Assembly (NCBI RefSeq): GCF_000299415.1 | Contig: NZ_AMPG01000002.1 | Coordinates: 806,001-870,000 of the forward strand | Direction: 5' to 3' | DNA: 64,000 nucleotides | Source: Candidatus Microthrix parvicella Bio17-1 | GTDB lineage: Bacteria > Actinomycetota > Acidimicrobiia > Acidimicrobiales > Microtrichaceae | Shown: one piece after another, positions 30,039 through 38,873 of the stretch | Numbering within the stretch: the first letter of the stretch is position 1 | Layout of the letters: each line of letters opens with the position of its first letter | Made by a program: the position numbers and the translations under genes | Notes under the pieces: generated by a model | The model's database searches: none | Told to the model about the DNA's origin: nothing | What the model saw: only the letters and a program-made list of their open reading frames with translations

Positions 30039-31030
30039 CAGAGCAGGTCGCGCCGGAGGTCCTCGGGCGACCGGGGCGACAGCAGGCCGGGTGCCACGTC
30101 GAACGGGGTCTTGGCCCCGAAGTCACCCCCCTGATTCATGCGATGAGCGGCACGGGCGTAGGCCACGACCACGCCGGCGGTGAACGACGGGTTGTGGCCG
30201 AGCTCCAGGGAGAACTGCATCGTGTGATCGTGGCCGTCGGCGGTCGAGGCGCTGCGGATGACGACCCCGCCGTGGGGCATGGCGTCGTGCTCGGCAGCCA
30301 GGGTGTCCGCGTCGATGAACGTCACCGTGGTGTCGTAGTCGACGAAGTAGTCGGGCATCGTCACGATCGCCTGCTCCACCTCGTCGGCGTCGGCGCCGTC
30401 GGTCAGCACCACGAAACAGTGGCGGGTGTGCTTCTCCCGGGTGGTCAGTTCCGGACGTTCGCCGCTACGGGCTCGCGCGACCGCGTCCGACGTCGGGTTG
30501 GTGTACTGCACGCCGGCGGCCACGCCGTCCACGCGACGCACCGCGTCGGAGTGCCCCTGGCTGAGGCCCCTACCCCAGAACGAGTAGGTGGCACCCTCGG
30601 GCAGGATCGCCTCACCGATCAGCCGATTGATCGAGAACAGGCCGGGGTCCCATCCGGTGGAGATCACCGCGGTGGTGTTGTTGTCCCTGGCGGGCGCATC
30701 GACCGACGCGAAGTACTCGGGGATCCTGGCATGGGTGTCGTAGCTGTCGACGATGTTGAACATCGAGGCCAGCAACGGCCCCTGCACCGGCAGGTCCTCC
30801 TTCGAACCGCCACAGCACAACATGACGTCGACCAAGACCTGGAGGTCGGCGACGTCGTCGAGGTGCACCACCGGGGTCTCCGGGTTGGCCGGCGTCACCG
30901 TGGCCGGGTCCCGCCGGGTGACCACAGCCACCAGCTCCAGGTCGGGGCTTTGGCTGATCGCCGCCTCCGCCCCCCGCCCGAGGTTGCCGTAGCCGGTGAT
31001 TGCGATCCTGATCGGAATGCTCATGGTCAT
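30038..31030 (-). CDS. ddh: meso-Diaminopimelate D-dehydrogenase
   Basis: This 330-residue protein closely matches the NADPH-dependent diaminopimelate dehydrogenase family: RIAITGYGNLGRGAEAAI at the N-terminus with GxGxxG, VVTRRDP for NADPH binding, CCGGSKEDLPVQGPLLASMFNIVDSYDTH, STGWDPGLFSINRLIGEAIL, FWGRGLSQGHSDAVRRVDGV in the active site, and a C-terminal LGHNPSFTAGVVVAYARAAHR. It reduces tetrahydrodipicolinate with ammonia directly to meso-diaminopimelate, bypassing acyl intermediates in lysine and peptidoglycan synthesis. The start is ATG 31030 (ATG 31024 is also possible). It is followed by the thioesterase gene with an overlap, which is a curious pairing. Confidence 0.93.
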   Translation of the reverse strand: MTMSIPIRIAITGYGNLGRGAEAAISQSPDLELVAVVTRRDPATVTPANPETPVVHLDDVADLQVLVDVMLCCGGSKEDLPVQGPLLASMFNIVDSYDTHARIPEYFASVDAPARDNNTTAVISTGWDPGLFSINRLIGEAILPEGATYSFWGRGLSQGHSDAVRRVDGVAAGVQYTNPTSDAVARARSGERPELTTREKHTRHCFVVLTDGADADEVEQAIVTMPDYFVDYDTTVTFIDADTLAAEHDAMPHGGVVIRSASTADGHDHTMQFSLELGHNPSFTAGVVVAYARAAHRMNQGGDFGAKTPFDVAPGLLSPRSPEDLRRDLL

Positions 31031-31135
31031 CCATCATGCGGGCCGACCGACCTCCGCTCCCAACCGGCGTCCGATCGAGCTGCGGGTCACTAGGATCGGT
31101 CGACCGACGGCGACACGCACGACTCAAGGGGATTC

Positions 31136-32599
31136 ATGTCCGACCTGCATCACGACCACCTCTACATCGGCGGAAACTGGGTGGCGCCCGCCACCGACGG
31201 TCGCATCTCGGTGATCTCGCCCATGACCGAACAGGAGCTGGGGTCCACCCCGGAGGGGGCGCCCGCCGACATCGACGCTGCGGTCACCGCCGCCCGTGGT
31301 GCACTCGACGGCGACTGGGGCCGCTCGACCGCCGCCGAGCGGGCCGACGTGATCGACCGGCTCTATGCGCTCTTTCTGGAACGGTCCGACGACCTGGCCA
31401 ACCTGATCACCGCCGAGGTGGGCAGCCCACTGCTGTTCAGCCACTTCGGCCAGGTGGGTGCCACCGGCATGGCGCTCGACTACTTCGCCAAGCTGACCCG
31501 AAGCTTCGCCTTCGAGGAGGTGCGCGACGGCATGATGGGCCCGGCCCTCGTGCGCCACGAGCCGGTGGGCGTCTGCGCCGGCATCGTGCCGTGGAACGTG
31601 CCGCTGTTCATCTCGATGCTCAAGCTGGCCCCGGCGCTGGCCAGCGGATCGACGATCGTGCTCAAGCCCGCCCCGGAGACGCCGCTAAGCGCCAACGCCC
31701 TCGCCCAGATGTGCATCGACGCCGGGGTGCCCGATGGGGTGGTCAACATCGTCCCGGCCGGACGGGAGACCGGCCAGCACCTGGTGACCCACCCCGACGT
31801 CGACAAGGTCAGCTTCACCGGCTCGACCGCGGCCGGTCGCAAGATCGGCGCCGCCTGCGGCGAACTGCTCCGCCGGGTCACCCTCGAGCTCGGCGGCAAG
31901 TCCGCCGCCATCATCTGCGATGACGCCGATCTCGACGCGATCATGCCCGAGCTGATCGCCGCTTCGACGATGAACAACGGCCAGGCGTGTGTGGCCCAGA
32001 CCCGCATCCTCGCCACCCGCAACCGCTACGACGAGGTCGTCGAGGCGCTGACCGAAGCGGTCGCCGCCATTCCCGTTGGTGACCCGGCCAACATGGAAAC
32101 CGGCTGCGGACCGCTGATCGCCGAACGCCAGCGCGAGCGGGTGGAGGGCTACATCCAGGCCGGACGCGACGAGGGTGCCCGCGTCACCACCGGCGGCGGC
32201 CGCCCCGAAGGTCTCGACCGCGGCTGGTTCGTCGAGCCCACCGTGTTTGCCGACGTCGACAACTCGATGCGCATCGCCCAGGAGGAGATCTTCGGCCCGG
32301 TGTTGGCGGTCATTGCCGTCGACGATGCCGACGACGCCGTGCGGGTGGCCAACGACTCGGCGTACGGCCTCTCGGGCACCGTGTGGACCGCCGACGCCGA
32401 CGCGGGCCTCGACATCGCCCGCAAGGTTCGCACCGGCACCTACACGGTCAACGGGTTCGCCATGGAGTGGGGTGCGCCATTCGGCGGCTTCAAGGACTCC
32501 GGGGTCGGACGGGAGCTTGGCCCCGAGGGTCTGGCCGCCTACCTCGAGTCGAAGACGATCAACCTGCCCGCCGGCACCGAGCCAACACTGGCCTACTGA
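31136..32599 (+). CDS. NAD(P)-dependent aldehyde dehydrogenase
   Basis: This 487-residue aldehyde dehydrogenase has the cofactor region IVPWNVPLFISMLKLAPALA and VLKPAPETPLSAN, the general-base Glu in LELGGKSAAI near residue 255, and the catalytic Cys in NNGQACVAQTR near residue 288. The EEIFGPVLAVI and YGLSGTVWT segments complete the family. It oxidises an aldehyde to an acid or CoA product; a steroid or medium-chain substrate is possible, given the nearby GMC and thioesterase genes, but this is speculation. ATG 31136 has AAGGGGA directly upstream. A TAGGAT -10-like box stands at 31091-31096. It ends 82 bases before the Mrr gene. Confidence 0.92.
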   Translation: MSDLHHDHLYIGGNWVAPATDGRISVISPMTEQELGSTPEGAPADIDAAVTAARGALDGDWGRSTAAERADVIDRLYALFLERSDDLANLITAEVGSPLLFSHFGQVGATGMALDYFAKLTRSFAFEEVRDGMMGPALVRHEPVGVCAGIVPWNVPLFISMLKLAPALASGSTIVLKPAPETPLSANALAQMCIDAGVPDGVVNIVPAGRETGQHLVTHPDVDKVSFTGSTAAGRKIGAACGELLRRVTLELGGKSAAIICDDADLDAIMPELIAASTMNNGQACVAQTRILATRNRYDEVVEALTEAVAAIPVGDPANMETGCGPLIAERQRERVEGYIQAGRDEGARVTTGGGRPEGLDRGWFVEPTVFADVDNSMRIAQEEIFGPVLAVIAVDDADDAVRVANDSAYGLSGTVWTADADAGLDIARKVRTGTYTVNGFAMEWGAPFGGFKDSGVGRELGPEGLAAYLESKTINLPAGTEPTLAY

Positions 32600-32668
32600 C
32601 GCCGCGCGTTGGTCCGCTGCTTCTCGATGCTGATGCGCTGTCAGGATCGATCCAGACCGCACGAGGAC

Positions 32669-32674
32669 TAGCCT
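32669..32674 (+). promoter_or_regulatory. -10 box (TAGCCT) before mrr
   Basis: TAGCCT ends seven bases before ATG 32682, which again predicts a leaderless mRNA. No convincing -35 is visible. Confidence 0.35.
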
Positions 32675-32681
32675 GAACCAA

Positions 32682-33557
32682 ATGCCAGTCGGTGAACCCT
32701 CCCTCCCCAAATGGAACGAAACGTTCTGGCCAACCATCTCGGCGCTCAAGGAACTGGGAGGGTCTGGCACCATCCAAGAGATCGATGACGAGGTCGTTCG
32801 ACAACAGGACTATTCGGACGCCCAGCTCGCAGTTCTTCACGGCGATGGTGAAAAGTCGGAAATCGCATACCGGCTGGCTTGGGCCAGGACGAACCTGAAG
32901 AACCTTGGCGCTGTTACCAACAGCGCAAGAGGCGTTTGGGCGATTACCGACTTCGGACGCGAGGCTTCAGCAGGTCAACTCATCGATCTCGACCGCCAGT
33001 GGCGGCGCGAACTTGCTGCAAAACGAGCCCAGAAACTGTCCGCTGACGCTGAGCTTTCGGACGAGGACGGCGATGGCGGGTCGACTGAAGACGACTGGAA
33101 GGCGATCCTCTTGGCCCGCCTCCTTGAGATGCCCGCGGACGCCTTCGAACGGCTCTCTCAGCGGTTGCTGCGTGAGGCTGGATTTGTCAATGTGAACGTC
33201 ACGGGTCGATCCGGTGACGGCGGCATCGATGGGACGGGGATATACCGAGTGTCGCCTCTCGTTTCCTTTCCGACCTTCTTCCAATGCAAGCGTTACCGAG
33301 GCAACGTCGCTCCCTCTCAAGTTCGAGACTTCCGAGGGGCCATGGCGGGGCGCGGTGACAAGGGCTTGTTGATCACTACGGGAATCTTCTCTAAAGAGGC
33401 CCAGGCCGAAGCGACCCGCGATGGCGCTCAGCCAATAGAACTCATCAATGGCGACCGACTCTGTGACCTCCTGAAGCAGTACGACTTGGGTGTCAGCACC
33501 GAGCAACGGGTCGTCGAGGACGTCACAGTCGACCCATCCTTCTTCGACACGATCTAG
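32682..33557 (+). CDS. mrr: Mrr-type restriction endonuclease
   Basis: This 291-residue protein has an N-terminal winged-helix Mrr_N domain (about residues 8-100; KWNETFWPTISALKELGGSGTIQEIDDEV and later GAVTNSARGVWAITDFGRE) and a C-terminal PD-(D/E)xK nuclease domain with DAFERLSQRLLREAGF, GDGGIDGTG and FFQCKRYRG. The acidic residues and the Q/CKR are present, so it should be active. Mrr enzymes restrict DNA with modified adenine or cytosine. The gene has lower GC than its neighbours (roughly 58% by eye), suggesting transfer. The start is fixed by the -10 box. A DUF222-HNH gene follows 166 bases later. Confidence 0.88.
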   Translation: MPVGEPSLPKWNETFWPTISALKELGGSGTIQEIDDEVVRQQDYSDAQLAVLHGDGEKSEIAYRLAWARTNLKNLGAVTNSARGVWAITDFGREASAGQLIDLDRQWRRELAAKRAQKLSADAELSDEDGDGGSTEDDWKAILLARLLEMPADAFERLSQRLLREAGFVNVNVTGRSGDGGIDGTGIYRVSPLVSFPTFFQCKRYRGNVAPSQVRDFRGAMAGRGDKGLLITTGIFSKEAQAEATRDGAQPIELINGDRLCDLLKQYDLGVSTEQRVVEDVTVDPSFFDTI

Positions 33558-33694
33558 GCCCGTTCTCAGGATGAAGGTCGGAATCGGATAATTCGCGAAC
33601 TCGCTCGATGATCGGTGATCGATCAACGCCAGGATTTTGATACGTGACTAACGTCATGAATGAATCTCGCCGGTCCACTGGAGTGGATCCTTAA

Positions 33695-33717
33695 CTGTCA
33701 CAGGCCTTCCGCATACT
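33695..33717 (+). promoter_or_regulatory. PafBC-type DNA-damage promoter of HNH gene 2
   Basis: CTGTCACAG, eight bases, CATACT. This is almost the same element as at 9199-9221 with exactly the same spacing, six bases before ATG 33724. The -35-like half and the -10 box match the RecA-NDp consensus, except for the first base of each hexamer. Confidence 0.68.
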
Positions 33718-33723
33718 GGACCT

Positions 33724-35166
33724 ATGAGATCGGCAGCGGAGAGCGACTCGGCCCAGAAGGGCCCCGACCCACTGGAGGAGTTGCGCGCCAGGATTCGTCG
33801 TGACGAGATCGCAGCGTTGGATGCAGCACTCGCTTCCGGGACCGATGGCGACGGGGTGCGCGAGCCCGAGGTCGGCGACCCCGCAGGGGCATCGGCACTC
33901 GAGCACGCCGAGGCGGCGTTGGACGAACTGTTCGCCGCCGGAGTCCGCCCCGACGACGCCCGCGACGCGGTCGTGTGGATCGACCGACTCGAACACTTGG
34001 GCCGCAGGATTGATGCCGCCAAATCGGCGCTGGTCGGCGAGATCACCCGATCACGGTTCCACCTGACCGACGGACACGGCTCACCCAGGATCATGGTCCG
34101 ACACGTCGCCAAGTTGTCCGAAGCCGAGTCACTCAACCGCACCCGGGCCGCCGAAGCGTGTGCCGACCTCCCGAAGGTGGAAGCGGCGTGGCAGGCCGGG
34201 ACCCTGCCCACGTCGGCTGCCAACACGTTGGGCCGTGTCCACGCCAACCAGCGGGTCGCACCAGCACTCGAGGCCCGCCAAGACGAATTCATCGCCGACG
34301 CGACGACAATGTCGTCGAAATCGTTCGCGAGCAAAGCCCACCGCTGGGAACGCCTCATCGACGAAGACGGCCCCGAACCGGCCAACGAACGCAACCACAA
34401 CAACCGCGACACCCGCCTCCGTCCGAACCCCGGTGACCTGTCGTGGGACCTCACCGGGTTCTTCGCCTCGGCCCAGGGCGCCCAAATGCGCGAGATCTTC
34501 GACCGGTTCGTCGACGCCGAATTCGAAGCCGACTGCGCTGCAGCCAAAGCCGCAGCGATCGCCGCCGGTGGCACCGGTGAGATCACCAAAGCCGATTTGG
34601 ACCGTACCGACGCCCAACGCCGCGCCGATGCCCTGTTCCGGATCTTCCAGAACGCCGCCACCGCACCCGACGGTGCGATCCCACCCGGGTTCGTGCACAA
34701 CATCCACTGGTCAGCAACCGCGTACGAAGCAATGCTCCACGCCATCGACGAGAACCGGCCACCCGTCTTCGATCCCGACACGTTCATGTGCCGCACCGAC
34801 GACGGCCACGACCTCGACCCAACCGAGACAGCCGCCACCAGCCTGTTCTCAACGTTCCGTCGGATCGTCGTCGACGCAGCCGGCGTCGTGATCGACCTGG
34901 GAAGAGCCCGCAGGTTCACCGGCTCAGCACGAACCGCCGCCACCGCCACCCACACCCACTGCATCTGGCCCGGCTGCCACGCACCCGCCAGCCGCTGCGA
35001 CATCGACCACCTCACCGAACACTCCCGAAACGGCCCCACCAACCCGGCCAACGCAGCACCGTTATGCGGCCGGCACAACCGCTGGAAACAAAAAGGCTTC
35101 TCGATCCGCCGGAACCCCGACGGCACCTGGCAAACCACCCGCCCCGACGGCAGCCAACTCGAGTAG
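33724..35166 (+). CDS. DUF222 / HNH endonuclease protein (13E12-like)
   Basis: This 480-residue protein has an acidic N-terminus (about 1-55), a DUF222 domain (about 60-390) and a C-terminal HNH motif: CIWPGCHAPASRCDIDHLTEHSRNGPTNPANAAPLCGRHNRWK at about residues 418-460, with the two Cys, the DH and the N/H intact. It lacks the long repeats of the other HNH protein in this window and is similar to it only in overall plan. The role of these proteins is unknown; a nuclease activity is likely from the motif. The start follows a PafBC-type promoter with a leaderless spacing. It lies beside an Mrr gene, which suggests a small defence or repair locus. Confidence 0.88.
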   Translation: MRSAAESDSAQKGPDPLEELRARIRRDEIAALDAALASGTDGDGVREPEVGDPAGASALEHAEAALDELFAAGVRPDDARDAVVWIDRLEHLGRRIDAAKSALVGEITRSRFHLTDGHGSPRIMVRHVAKLSEAESLNRTRAAEACADLPKVEAAWQAGTLPTSAANTLGRVHANQRVAPALEARQDEFIADATTMSSKSFASKAHRWERLIDEDGPEPANERNHNNRDTRLRPNPGDLSWDLTGFFASAQGAQMREIFDRFVDAEFEADCAAAKAAAIAAGGTGEITKADLDRTDAQRRADALFRIFQNAATAPDGAIPPGFVHNIHWSATAYEAMLHAIDENRPPVFDPDTFMCRTDDGHDLDPTETAATSLFSTFRRIVVDAAGVVIDLGRARRFTGSARTAATATHTHCIWPGCHAPASRCDIDHLTEHSRNGPTNPANAAPLCGRHNRWKQKGFSIRRNPDGTWQTTRPDGSQLE

Positions 35167-35199
35167 ATCCGGGCATCGATGCACCTTCGGCTTCGGAGC

Positions 35200-35240
35200 G
35201 AGGGACTGCACCACCGAGGGACTGCACCACCGAGGACTGC
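35200..35240. repeat. 16-base tandem repeat after HNH gene 2
   Basis: Two complete copies of GAGGGACTGCACCACC and a partial third stand between the HNH stop and the end of the HTTM gene. No function is apparent. Confidence 0.7.
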
Positions 35241-35246
35241 GCCGGT

Positions 35247-36575
35247 TCAGCGAGGCCGGCGTTCAAGGGCGGCCAGGTCGAGCGCCGGGTCGACCAGTCG
35301 CCGGCGTTGTCGACCGTTGATCGAGACCCACGCATCAGCGCGCACCTCCACCCGGGGGTGGCCATCGGCGCGGGCCTCGGCAGCGACGACGTGGGCCGCG
35401 GTGATCAAGAGGTCCCGGCGCGAGGCCAGCTGGCCCACCTGCCAGGGTTCGAAGTAGTCGCCGGGGGCGACTGTCCATGCCTGGTCCGTCGTGGGATCGG
35501 TCACCAGGAACCGGGCCGTACCGGTCTTCTCGGTGAGCATGACCCGTAGTGACCCGTAGTAGCCGGCCTCGTTCTCGGTCACGTCACCGGCGTAGGCGTA
35601 GTGGCGCAGCGGCACCACCAGGTTGACGACGACCAGCCCAAGCGCCGCTCGACGAACCCAGGTGGGGGTTGTCGGCGCATCGGCCTGCGGAGGTCGTGGC
35701 ACGACGACGCCGATCCGGCGGAGCATCCGCTCCGGCCAGGACGGTGCGAAGAACACCGGGGTCAGGGCCATCATCGCCCACGGAAACAACCCAATCTGGA
35801 ACAACGCTGCGGTGCTGAGGTGGAACACGACGACCGCCACATACGCCCACGGCCGGGAGCGTCGCCACACGAGCCAGCCGACGATGGTGAGGTCGAAGAT
35901 CGCGCCCGCCCACGACACCACCAACGGGGTGAGCGGCAGGTCGAACAGCGATCCCACCAGGGGCCGGTCGCCGCGGGCCGCCAACCACATGCCCAAAGGC
36001 TCGCCCCGCAGGAGCCAATCGGCGTTCAGCTTGGCGATCCCGGCAACGACATAGACGATCCCGACTTGGGAACGGGCCGCCCACACCATCCACACCGGCA
36101 CCTCGCTCGACGGGGTGACCCGGCCCGTCCACGCATCGAACGACCAGGCCCTTCCCACCGGCAGCACGAACAGCAGCGCGCCCAGCAACGTCATCAGCCA
36201 GTAGTGGTTCAGGTAGAGCGCAGCATCGATCAACTCCATCCACACGAAGGCGACCAGGAACACCCCCAAAGCTGCGCGCGTGCGCCAGCCGACGGCGATC
36301 GCCAACCCGGCGAACGCCACCACGGCCACGTGCAGGGAGGCGCCGGCCCCGGGCAGCGGCGCCACCCAATCGAAGCCGGGGTAGGTCAGGTGATGCTCGG
36401 GAGCGAGGTGCAGCGACCCCACCCAGCCCCGGGCCAGAAACCGCAGCGCCGACGCTGCGACGAGCAGCCCGAACGCGATGCGGAGCGCCTCCAGCGAGGC
36501 CGACGACACCGCTCGGGCGTGAGCGGCCGTGACCTGCCGGACCGCCCGATCAACCGGCGCTGTCGCCGTCAGCAT
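35247..36575 (-). CDS. HTTM (vitamin K-dependent carboxylase-like) membrane protein
   Basis: This 442-residue protein has several membrane helices, for example LRIAFGLLVAASALRFLA (about residue 30), ALGVFLVAFVWMELIDAALYL, LLGALLFVLPVG and VRRAALGLVVVNLVVP. The pattern SQVGIVYVVAGIAKLNADWLLRGEPLGMWLAARGD matches the horizontally transferred transmembrane (HTTM) domain related to the lumenal carboxylase VKGC. A C-terminal soluble part follows (about 345-442). The enzymatic activity of bacterial HTTM proteins is mostly unproved. The ATG at 36575 overlaps the imelysin gene by 26 bases; an upstream extension is the shadow of that gene. It is the last gene of the four-gene operon starting at 40075. 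Confidence 0.85.
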   Translation of the reverse strand: MLTATAPVDRAVRQVTAAHARAVSSASLEALRIAFGLLVAASALRFLARGWVGSLHLAPEHHLTYPGFDWVAPLPGAGASLHVAVVAFAGLAIAVGWRTRAALGVFLVAFVWMELIDAALYLNHYWLMTLLGALLFVLPVGRAWSFDAWTGRVTPSSEVPVWMVWAARSQVGIVYVVAGIAKLNADWLLRGEPLGMWLAARGDRPLVGSLFDLPLTPLVVSWAGAIFDLTIVGWLVWRRSRPWAYVAVVVFHLSTAALFQIGLFPWAMMALTPVFFAPSWPERMLRRIGVVVPRPPQADAPTTPTWVRRAALGLVVVNLVVPLRHYAYAGDVTENEAGYYGSLRVMLTEKTGTARFLVTDPTTDQAWTVAPGDYFEPWQVGQLASRRDLLITAAHVVAAEARADGHPRVEVRADAWVSINGRQRRRLVDPALDLAALERRPR

Positions 36576-37479
36576 CGCTGAACGTGACCTTGATACCCAG
36601 TTTGGCGACCACCTCGGAGGCGACGGTGGCCCGCAGCGCCTCGGCGGCCTCCTCAAACCCGGCCGGCTGCTGCTCAACTGACGGCTGCTCAACCGGGCCT
36701 GCCACAGCGACCATGCGATCGGCCTCGACGCGCAGTCTGGCGGCGAGGTCGTCGTCGACCATGACCGCCAGCCCCGAGTCGCCATCGGCGCCAAACAACA
36801 CCCGCTCGATCGACGCACTCCGGGCACCGAGGTGGGCGGACTCCCGGCTCGACAGCAGCGTCAGCAGGTGGTTGACCACCGCGTCGAGGCCGCCGGTGGC
36901 CGTCAACTGCTCCTGGTAGGACGCTGCATCGGTGGACTCGGTCCAGGCGCTCGCCACCTCATCAATGGTTGACGCCGCCAGAACGGTTGCCGCGGTTGCG
37001 TAGTCACACGCTCGATCATCCAGCGGAGCGCCGTCCAGCAGGTACGCGGCCGCCCCGTAACCTCGGGTGTCGGCGCCGACGAACTCGGCGAGGTAGTCGG
37101 CGTCGATCGTCACCGGCTCGGCGGCCGCGAGCAGTTCATCGACGTCGTCGGTGTTGACCGGCCAGTCGACCAGCGCGTTGGCCCGCAGGTCGGTCGCCGG
37201 GCCCATCCACCACGCTTCGGTCTCGTGCCATCGGGTTTGGGCGACGGCGACCTGGTCGGCGGCTGCCTCGACGTCGCCCGGTTGGCCCGACGCACACGCG
37301 TCGGTGACGGCGTCGGTGGCCTCGCGGGACACGGGTACCAAGGCGGCCATGTCGTCGGCGCCAAGCTGTGCGATGGCCGCGGTCGTCTCCTCACGACTGA
37401 CACCGCCCGCACACCCTGCGGCAATCAGCAGCACCGTTACGCCAATGGCGATCGGTCGGCGGATTTCACGACGTGTCAC
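36550..37479 (-). CDS. Imelysin-family lipoprotein (short, divergent)
   Basis: This 309-residue protein has a lipoprotein signal LLIAAGCAGG (Cys about residue 23), and the remainder resembles the imelysin family. The signature position reads GADTRGYGAAAYLLDG, so the His and Glu of the classical GxHxxE motif, present in the first gene of this operon, are missing here. An extracellular role is inferred from the signal. The GTG start overlaps the stop of the di-haem gene (GTGA). Imelysin proteins are linked to iron or haem uptake; without GxHxxE this one may act as a scaffold or subunit. Confidence 0.75.
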   Translation of the reverse strand: MTRREIRRPIAIGVTVLLIAAGCAGGVSREETTAAIAQLGADDMAALVPVSREATDAVTDACASGQPGDVEAAADQVAVAQTRWHETEAWWMGPATDLRANALVDWPVNTDDVDELLAAAEPVTIDADYLAEFVGADTRGYGAAAYLLDGAPLDDRACDYATAATVLAASTIDEVASAWTESTDAASYQEQLTATGGLDAVVNHLLTLLSSRESAHLGARSASIERVLFGADGDSGLAVMVDDDLAARLRVEADRMVAVAGPVEQPSVEQQPAGFEEAAEALRATVASEVVAKLGIKVTFSDADGDSAG

Positions 37480-38873
37480 AGGACCTCCAGGTAGGCGATC
37501 AGGTCAGCGCGCTCGTCGGCATCGAGTGCTGCGAACGCGTCGGCCGCGGCCTGCGCTTCTCCGCCGTGCCACATGATGGCCTCCTCGAAGGTTCGCGCTC
37601 GACCGTCGTGCATCATGAATCGCTCGCCGTTGACCACCGGAACCAGGCCCAGGCCCCACAGGGGCGGCGTACGCCATTCCGTGCCGGAGGCCGCAAAGTC
37701 GGGACGGCCGTCGGCAAGGCCGGGGCCCATGTCGTGCAGCAACAGGTCGGTGAACGGGCTGATCGTCTGCTCGCTCAGCATGGGCACGTCGGCCGGTCCG
37801 GTCGTCTGGCTGGTCGTGTGGCAGCCGGCGCAGCCGACGGTGCCAAACTGCTCCGCCCCGGAGCGCACGTGCGGCGACTCGAAGTCTCGCATCGCCGGCA
37901 CCGCCAGCGTCCGGTTGTAGAACACGACCCGATCAAAGGTCTCCTGCGGGATCTCGGGACTGCCGCCGCCGATGGCCGCCACGCACGACGGGTCATCGCT
38001 GTGGCAGTTCTCGTCCGGAAACAGCGGCGAGGTGATGCCCATGTCACCGTGGAACGCCCCGGCCACCTGGCCCTCGACCTTGCCGACGTTGGCCTTCCAC
38101 CCGAAGCGTCCCAGTATCTCGTCGCCGGTGTGGGGGTCGGGCACCAGGTTGATCCGTCCGGAGATGCCGTCGCCGTCGGCGTCGTCCGGATCGGCGGCAG
38201 CGCGCACCGAGGCCTCCGGGATCGCCTCGAGCAACCCGACGCCCATCACCTGCGGCGCCAGCCGGGGCGAGATCATCACGTCGTCACCCAACGGCCCGTG
38301 GGCCAAGTCGGAAGTGTCGATCTTCGGCCGACGCAGCTCGTAGGTGGCGCCGTCGTCGAACGAGCCGGTCTCGGACACCCAGTCGATCGCAACGATGCCC
38401 TCGGGCTGGACGCCCGGCACCGCCCGATCCTGCAGTTGGTCGCCATACGTGGGCTCGGGCATCGGACCACCTGCAGGCGAGGTTCCCGGCACCGAGAGGC
38501 GTAGCAACAGCCCCAGCGTCGAGGTGTCGTCGGCGTCGATCGGCGGCGCTCCCCGCCCGTCGAGCCCGTGACACGACGAGCAGGCCTGGGCGTTAAACGT
38601 GGGGCCGAGCCCGTCTCTCGCCTTGGTCGAAGCCGGCGACGTCACCCAGTTTTGGTTGAAGAAGCTGTCGCCCACCTCGAAGTCCAAGCGCTGATCGTCA
38701 TCCAACCCTTTGACCGGCAGCCCAAACGCGTTGCGGTTGGTGGCCGAGCGGGTGGCTTCGCCCCCCAGCTTGGGGTCGATCGCCACCGGCTCGTCGTCCG
38801 AGCCGGCGCAGGCGGACACGATGAGTCCGGCGACGAACACCACGGCGACAGCCCGTCGGGCGAACCCGGTCAC
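37476..38873 (-). CDS. Di-haem cytochrome c oxidoreductase (DUF1111/DHOR type)
   Basis: This 465-residue protein has an N-terminal hydrophobic signal (VAVVFVAGLIVSACAG, probable lipobox Cys) and two c-type haem motifs, QACSSCHGLDG near residue 97 and GCAGCHTTSQ near residue 350. Both are CxxCH. The rest matches the DUF1111 'di-haem oxidoreductase' (previously called putative thiol oxidoreductase) family. It resembles MauG-like enzymes and probably works in the cell envelope after haem attachment. The GTG start overlaps the imelysin gene stop (GTGA) and it is followed by a second imelysin gene. The conserved pairing with imelysins suggests a joint redox role in iron acquisition, which is inference. 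Confidence 0.88.
   Translation of the reverse strand: MTGFARRAVAVVFVAGLIVSACAGSDDEPVAIDPKLGGEATRSATNRNAFGLPVKGLDDDQRLDFEVGDSFFNQNWVTSPASTKARDGLGPTFNAQACSSCHGLDGRGAPPIDADDTSTLGLLLRLSVPGTSPAGGPMPEPTYGDQLQDRAVPGVQPEGIVAIDWVSETGSFDDGATYELRRPKIDTSDLAHGPLGDDVMISPRLAPQVMGVGLLEAIPEASVRAAADPDDADGDGISGRINLVPDPHTGDEILGRFGWKANVGKVEGQVAGAFHGDMGITSPLFPDENCHSDDPSCVAAIGGGSPEIPQETFDRVVFYNRTLAVPAMRDFESPHVRSGAEQFGTVGCAGCHTTSQTTGPADVPMLSEQTISPFTDLLLHDMGPGLADGRPDFAASGTEWRTPPLWGLGLVPVVNGERFMMHDGRARTFEEAIMWHGGEAQAAADAFAALDADERADLIAYLEVL

Noticed and set aside
33660-33692. Imperfect GGTCCAC/GTGGATCC hairpin before HNH gene 2 as a terminator
   Set aside because: It has a bulge and no T tract, and lies just upstream of a promoter. 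It is too weak to call.
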